Positions 58,167-64,000 of a stretch of DNA of 64,000 nucleotides are shown one piece after another. Below the pieces are notes generated by a model. It saw only the letters and a program-made list of their open reading frames with translations. It was not told the origin of the DNA and searched no databases. Positions within the stretch are counted from its first letter, which is position 1. Each line of letters begins with the position of its first letter. The DNA is from Silene conica (Eukaryota; Streptophyta; Magnoliopsida; Caryophyllales; Caryophyllaceae): positions 61,804,548 through 61,868,547 of the forward strand of contig CM055311.2 in NCBI GenBank assembly GCA_029255685.2, given 5' to 3'. The translations under genes and the position numbers were made by a program.

Positions 58167-61100
58167 CTAGCAAGCATAGGTAGAATATTTTGATCAGGAA
58201 TCCACAGACACAAAATGTGCAATGCCTATTTTGAATAGAACAATCCAGGAATCACCAGTTCAAACTTCATTTTGATCCTGGAATCAACATGGACACAATG
58301 CCTAGTTTGAATAGCGTTTCTCGGCTTTTTGTGTGTCAAACAGCATTTCCAAGTTCAACCAACTTGCGCTTGAGATCTAGAGACTCCATAATTTTCACCT
58401 TTTAAGAACAACTACCTCTTTTATGAACTGAGGTTTCCCCACTAGTCCCCTTCAAGACATAAGATCTGATGATCTATTCACAATGTTAGAAACATCCGCT
58501 TGGTTCACGTAAACTCTTTGGTGGCAAGTTTAGCCTTCCTCCATTGCGTCAAATTATCATTCAAGACGTTACTATAGTTGGTCCCTGACTCAAATGTTAT
58601 TGTGTCCAAAATTTGGAATAATACAGAAAGCACCAGACTTTATTGGGTACTTAGTCCGTACATGACTATATCTTTGACAATAGCAGAATACTCTGCAGCT
58701 TTGGATCAATTTGTATAATTGAGAACCCTTAAGCAAATAAACCAAGCCAAGTAGGATACGTTAATATATTTCCTTCACTTTTGCATCAGGCATCTCATGA
58801 TAGTCAAAAGTATTTTCTTAATGTCAAAACACTGTCATCCAAATACTCACAGACCGTGCAACCATGCTACCCATTCGGACCAGAATGTTAAAAATGTTCA
58901 GAAGCTTCACAAATTGCAGCACACTTCTGATCCTCATGGTCTCCATTCATTTGCTTTATTTTTGCTATCTCATCCATTGCAGCCTATACATAATGTTGCG
59001 CACACCAGTGCACTTTCAACGTTAATTACCACTGAATAATATATGGATTAAACAAATAAAACAGAACAGATTAACCAATTGATTGACTAAAAAAGACAAA
59101 CGTCATAAGTAGAATCATAAGAATCACATACCAGAGAATTAAAAAAGAAATGAGCAGGGAAATAGATATAGTAGGTCTTACAATCGGAAAAAAACGCAGG
59201 ATACGGATGGATGTGCGAAAAAAATAGTTAGATGAGATGACTTTAGTTGAGAGAAACACAAAGTAGAACAAATGAGAAAGACCAACAACAAAAGAATGCA
59301 AATTTAAAGCATTGCCTTTACCTTGAGCACTCCAAATTTATTCATTATTACCACTCACTAATGCATTTTACATATCGAAAATTAATTACCAAAAGTCGAA
59401 ACAGTATAGTAAACAACTAAGCTCATTTGCTCATTAAAACTGGCAGAGTAAAATCTAAGTGGAGAAGTAAGTTAACGTCCAGTTCTTAGCAAAAGCAATG
59501 CAAGTTTCAAGTCTTCAATAAAATAAAGCATGCAATATGCCACAAGCAAAAACGACAGAATAAAAACTATAAACAACAAATTTAGAACTTGGTTTGAACA
59601 TCACAGTCAACACCTTCAGTTCTCCCTCTCATCTCTTGTTTCCCTACTCGCCACCATCATTTTTTTCCACTCTTCCTGGTCAGCTAGTTTCTATTTTCTA
59701 GGTCACAGCATGGCACAAGTACATATCATTATTGAGTTTGCACAGTTGGCTCTGGATAGATTAGTCGTGCACATTGGCACCAAACAAAAAAAGAAAAGAG
59801 CCAGAAAATCTGAGTTTTTTTTTAAGGGCCAGAAAATCTGATTTGAATACATGAATTAAACATTTCAAGACATACAGCCTGACTGCCTGAGCACTTAGCA
59901 CCTCCATCTCTCTCACTTTCTCATTAATAAGTACAAATACACAATTGACCCTTAATAGACTATTAATAAACTTAAAATCTGAACTCGTAATGTTACTACG
60001 CTTGATATTTTTTAAGGATTTAAGTGCGAGACTATACTCAGGAAAATATCTTTAATACAAGGAAAATCTTAATAAAATACCAGATTACGAACCCATTTAT
60101 TTTGATATTAAAAAGTTATCTTAAATACATATGAAATACTTCGTATCTTCATACAACAACAACATTAGCTCCAGTGCCTCAATGGCCCCCGCAAACTGAG
60201 AGGTACTTAGTATCTTCATATCTAAACGGATTTTTTCTTTCTGGATCTTCCAAGAATGACTCTTAGTCACAACTAAAGGATTAAACCTGAAAGTCCCCTA
60301 TTTTCCTCCATTTAAAGCACTCCTAATTTGCTAGTTATGGGCTTATGGCGAATTAACGCAAATTTGAGTGAATTCTTGAAGCAAGGCATCTGAATTTGCA
60401 CATGTAGGCAAAGGAATTCCTGAATGTTTAGGTACTGACTACCATGATTGAGACTAACACTGAGGTTATCCAAGAAAATATAACTTTGCATAATTGGATG
60501 AAGGTTCAAATAAAGTTTTCTCTCCAAATCTTACCTCCCATAGAAAGATTTTAGTTTGTTCTAGATGAGAGAAATTACATTCCCTCATTTCCTTCCCCTT
60601 TCATTTCCTTCCCTCCATAAATTGTATCCAAACAAAGGAAAATAAATCACTCCCTTTCCCTCCGCTCACTTTCCCTCCAATTCTCTCAATCCAAACAAGC
60701 CCTAAGGGGCTGAAGATGGTAACCAGGATGAGACAGTGTTACCCAGAATAGCGCTTAAAGATTCAGCAATTCGTCAAGCACTGCCTAACTAATCATCTGA
60801 TTACCTTATTAAAAACACTTGGAACAATAACTTGATTAAACGACTTGAACATTTTCCCTCATTGTCCCTACTTTTATTGCTCATAACTACAAACCCAATT
60901 ATAAAATATATTCATAATATTGCCAACATTGTATTGTCCCTTCCTCCTTTCTCCTTCACTTTCACTCAAAATCGTTTTCGTCGTCGTCTTTTTACCATCA
61001 TATGTCCAACCTTTCTCCTTCCGCCTTTTTCTCTAAATCGTGTTCAGCATAAAAGAAAGCCGACGACCGCACGCAACAATGACAAGGCAAAATAGAGCGA

Positions 61101-61312
61101 ACAAGAAGAAGCATCTTAATCAGCGAATTACGTCATAATTTCAACAACAAACTTAATGAAACAAAATATTAATCACACTACAGTTAAGTAAAATTAGGTC
61201 AAAGTAATCTCATACAGCCATGATTTAACATCAAAGAAACAATGACGATTGACGAAATAACAAACTAAAAACAATGTGCCGGACGTTTCTTGCTAACCTG
61301 GGGTCGTCACTC
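58167..61312. other. Noncoding region, nothing firmly recognised
   Basis: No upstream SRPK exon or other gene is recognised. Short ORFs (58797, 59530, 60832) lack domains. A PIF/Tourist-like MITE end lies near 60690-60706 (CAATCCAAACAAGCCCTAA) with pyrimidine-rich CCCTTTCCCTCC sequence to its left. Confidence 0.45.
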
Positions 61313-61366
61313 CACGCCACTCGCCACTCGCCACTCGCCACTCGCCACTCACCACTCACCATCTTT
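61313..61366. repeat. (CCACTCG)n heptamer array
   Basis: About seven units of CCACTCG/CCACTCA in a row. Confidence 0.9.
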
Positions 61367-61448
61367 TTCGTTTTCTCTTTTCTGACTCTCTCCTTGGTTC
61401 ACCCATTTTAGGCCCGAGTCATATTATGGAATGAGCTAAACCCATAGC

Positions 61449-63076
61449 CTAAGTAGCACGGACACTTCTCCTAATAAGTCGTACCGTGTCCGACACCGTG
61501 TCCGACACCGCGTCCGACACCGACACTCCACGGACATACGCCGAAACGTGTCCAACACCTAAACAGCCATGTCTAACTTTCTACATTTATTTGGGCACGT
61601 GTCCGACGCGTGTCCATGGTATTTGAGCCTTGTCCATCGCGTGTCCACGATATTTGGTTATCATTTGCGGTGAATGATGTTCTTGAGATGAGAAATGCGT
61701 TATCGAAAGAGATCAATTAGAATATTGATTCGGATGAGGAATGAAAATAAATTTATTATCAAGGGCAAGTTTTACATTCACTTATTTAAAATTAATATCA
61801 AATATTTTTACAAAAATAAAATCAAAAATTTATAACTATAAAATGTATATTTTATTAAATTTAAACTAGGTTGTAACCCGTGAAATTCACGGGTCTGTTT
61901 TTTAAACTTTAGATGAATATAGTTAATAATATTGGAGATAAGCAAATTAATTATTTACTGTGGCCTGTTTTTAACTTTAGATGAATACCGTAATTAATAA
62001 TATCAAAGAAAGCTGATTAATTATATACATATAAATAAATTTTGAATTATTTATGACACATGTCGGTATGACGGTATACATGAGCTATCATATAGTTGTT
62101 CATTAAGATGATCAAGACTTACAATAGAATTTCTATACTTTTAATTACTCATTGCACCATTTTTAAAATATGTAACCCATATATAAAATAAAGTTTTATA
62201 TTACATATCGTACAATAAAAGCAAAACGTAAATAATCTGATGAGACGTGAGTAGTAAATGTATAGTTGGGTTAAAAAACGTATTTTTAATTATATTTATT
62301 AAAGATGTTCATATAATAAATAACAGTTATTGCGCGCGACATCTTACACGAAGACATTCCAAAATTATTAAATGACCACTGCATTTACTATTTACTATAT
62401 TAAATAAATACTCCGTAGTTGTTAAAATGTTTCGCATTCACGTGAAAAGTCAGATGTCTTACAATAAATCGAAAATGTAATCTAATAAATCACGACGCTC
62501 ACATAAATGTATATACCGATGAAGAGTAATTATTCCGACCCATATTTAATAACGATTAAACCATAAAAAAATGTAGTCTAAAAAATTCTTGTAGGTATTC
62601 CGACCCGTAATTATTCCGACCCATATGTAAATCGAAAATGTAGTCTAAAAAATACTTGTATGTATTTTTTTGTTCGGTGATTATGGATTGGTAACTCTAG
62701 GATTTAGGCCGTGCTATGGAATTAATCTTCAGCCAAAACTGTCATTATTTATTGTTTCAATATATGGAATGAAATCTTGTGATTCCATAGATTTAGTCCG
62801 TGAAATCTTGGAATAGTTATTATACCATTATACCATATCTTGAATCTTATTGAACAATAGCTCTAGGATGAATCTAATTGGACAATAGCTCCAGGATGCT
62901 TTACAACGCGACACGTAGGACAAAGCTTTTTTCTAGTGATGCCACGTTAGCAGCTTGGCTTCTGCATTAGATAAATATATGATGTCGTGTCTCGTGTCCT
63001 AAATTTCATGGCATGCCGTGTCCCGTGTCCGTGTCGTGTCCGTATCCGTGTCCGTGTCCGTTTTGGTGCTACCTAG
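61449..63076. mobile_element. hAT-type element with GTGTCCG motifs, TSD CCCATAGC, split by a Helitron
   Basis: The ends CTAAGTAGCACGGACAC and the inverted GTGTCCGTTTTGGTGCTACC, then TAG, are flanked by perfect 8-bp duplications CCCATAGC (61441-61448, 63077-63084). Both ends are rich in GTGTCCG/CGGACAC motifs. Removing the nested Helitron (61866-62982) leaves about 511 bp without coding capacity. Confidence 0.88.
61866..62982 (-). mobile_element. 1.1-kb non-autonomous Helitron, copy 2 (nested in a hAT element)
   Basis: Nearly identical to 11906-12989 over its full length, in the same orientation. It has the same CTAG end with the CCCGTGAAATTCACGGG hairpin, the same GA/TC end, and A and T flanks. 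It has one clear extra block of about 30 bases (near 62190-62220) compared with copy 1. Confidence 0.9.
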
Positions 63077-63084
63077 CCCATAGC

Positions 63085-64000
63085 TAGGGTTTGGTTTACA
63101 TTTTTTTTACAATTGCATACCAATGCCTGAAACCTAGTTTACTGGAGATGGGCATAAGATTATTAGGAGAAGTAGCAAATAAAATTTATATTTTTAGGGG
63201 TGGTATGGTTCGGTGTTTTTGAATGAAATGTATTGGAATGAGAAATTATACTAGTACAGGATTTTAACTTCATACCTTTTTATTTGGTCAAAAATGACCA
63301 AAGTAGTTAAATTGGGTTACAGTGATCTTTAGGACATTGTTGAAAGTATTTTGATGTTTATTTGATAATTAATGTATGCGACGAACACAAGGAGAAGAGA
63401 CCATTTTTGGTGACACGGGAATCCGTAGAGGAAAAACCGCGGGAGAATTGATATTCCGCCAAATAGACTATAATATTCGACTTATAAATCTATATAGAAG
63501 TATATAACAACAACCGCTAAACATTAATTGGACACATGTCGCACCCACGTTAAAAAATTTCCCGCCCAACTTCCCGTGTTGTAAAATCGATTTTGGAAAA
63601 TATTGTAAAAAGATTTTTAAAATAGAAAATTGAATGATGCAGGGGGCCGAATCAATCAGATATGGAAACATAGACAAAGCGTGATAACCAAATATTTTAT
63701 AAAAATATTTGTATATTCTTAAACCAAATATTCTTAAACCAAATATCCGTACTAATATATTCTTAAACTAAAAATCATGAAAACAGAATTAATGGTAGAT
63801 TTTATTCTCATTGCAAAGTTGAGTTCAATACATATAAAAACAGAATTCAATGGGATATTATTCTATTAATTCAATGACATATTATTTTAATTCAATGAGA
63901 TATTTAAATAATCAAAACAGAATCACGCCGAAATATAAAAATTCAATTAATTTAATGAGTTATTATTCTATCAAAAGTTACAAAATATAATGACATATAA
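63085..64000. other. AT-rich noncoding tail of the window with short degenerate repeats
   Basis: No gene is recognised. TTCTTAAACCAAATAT recurs near 63717-63770, and ATTCAATGAGATATTATT-like units recur near 63845-63970. Confidence 0.5.

Noticed and set aside
58590..58760. Possible Copia reverse-transcriptase remnant (AGCAGAATACTCTGCAGC)
   Set aside because: Only one short motif-like match, no surrounding RNase H or reverse-transcriptase frame.

Overview
The window is nuclear DNA of a flowering plant. It has intron-rich genes with GT-AG (and two GC-AG) splice sites, AT-rich introns, plant-type Helitrons, hAT, CACTA, Mutator-like and PIF elements, and plant LTR retrotransposons. The proteins match eudicot families. 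A Caryophyllales origin is a guess from general sequence style only.

Three complete genes can be assembled exon by exon. (1) A cactin-type spliceosome-associated protein on the + strand (8 exons, 14064-19831, 687 codons). (2) A FAD/NAD(P)-binding oxidoreductase on the - strand (17 exons in the core model, plus a proposed transit-peptide exon; 20822-30312, 587 codons). (3) A TauE/SafE-family membrane transporter on the + strand (12 exons, 48820-53464, 456 codons). Broken or partial genes are the last exon of an unidentified membrane protein (927-1093), a FAR1/MULE-like ORF (31037-34096), an SR-protein-kinase remnant (56205-58166), and four captured gene fragments inside a CACTA transposon.

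Layout. 1-3.9 kb: 98-bp tandem array, gene end, hAT insertion. 3.9-13.4 kb: a nest of transposons. A CACTA element (4548-8010) carries pieces of COQ3, allantoinase, a PhoD-like phosphatase and NTF2, all in one orientation. It is followed by a hAT element and at least four Helitron termini, one Helitron lying inside the 5' end of another. 13.4-30.3 kb: the cactin and oxidoreductase genes, converging 3' to 3', with a hAT between them and a Mutator-type MITE in an oxidoreductase intron. 30.4-48.6 kb: transposon-dominated, with a PIF-like element, a hairpin-forming repeat array, the FAR1-like ORF, Ty3/gypsy-like remnants, a young gag-only Copia element (34651-42974, LTRs about 99% identical, TSD GTGAA), duplicated AT-rich blocks and a Helitron 3' end. 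48.8-53.5 kb: the TauE/SafE gene. 53.5-64 kb: mostly noncoding, with the kinase remnant, MITEs, and a hAT split by a second copy of the 1.1-kb Helitron seen at 11.9 kb.

The three intact genes are not functionally linked. What stands out is the layering of transposons, several with exact target-site duplications that fix the order of insertion, and the multi-gene capture by the CACTA element. All exon borders come from reading the sequence and family knowledge, not from transcripts.
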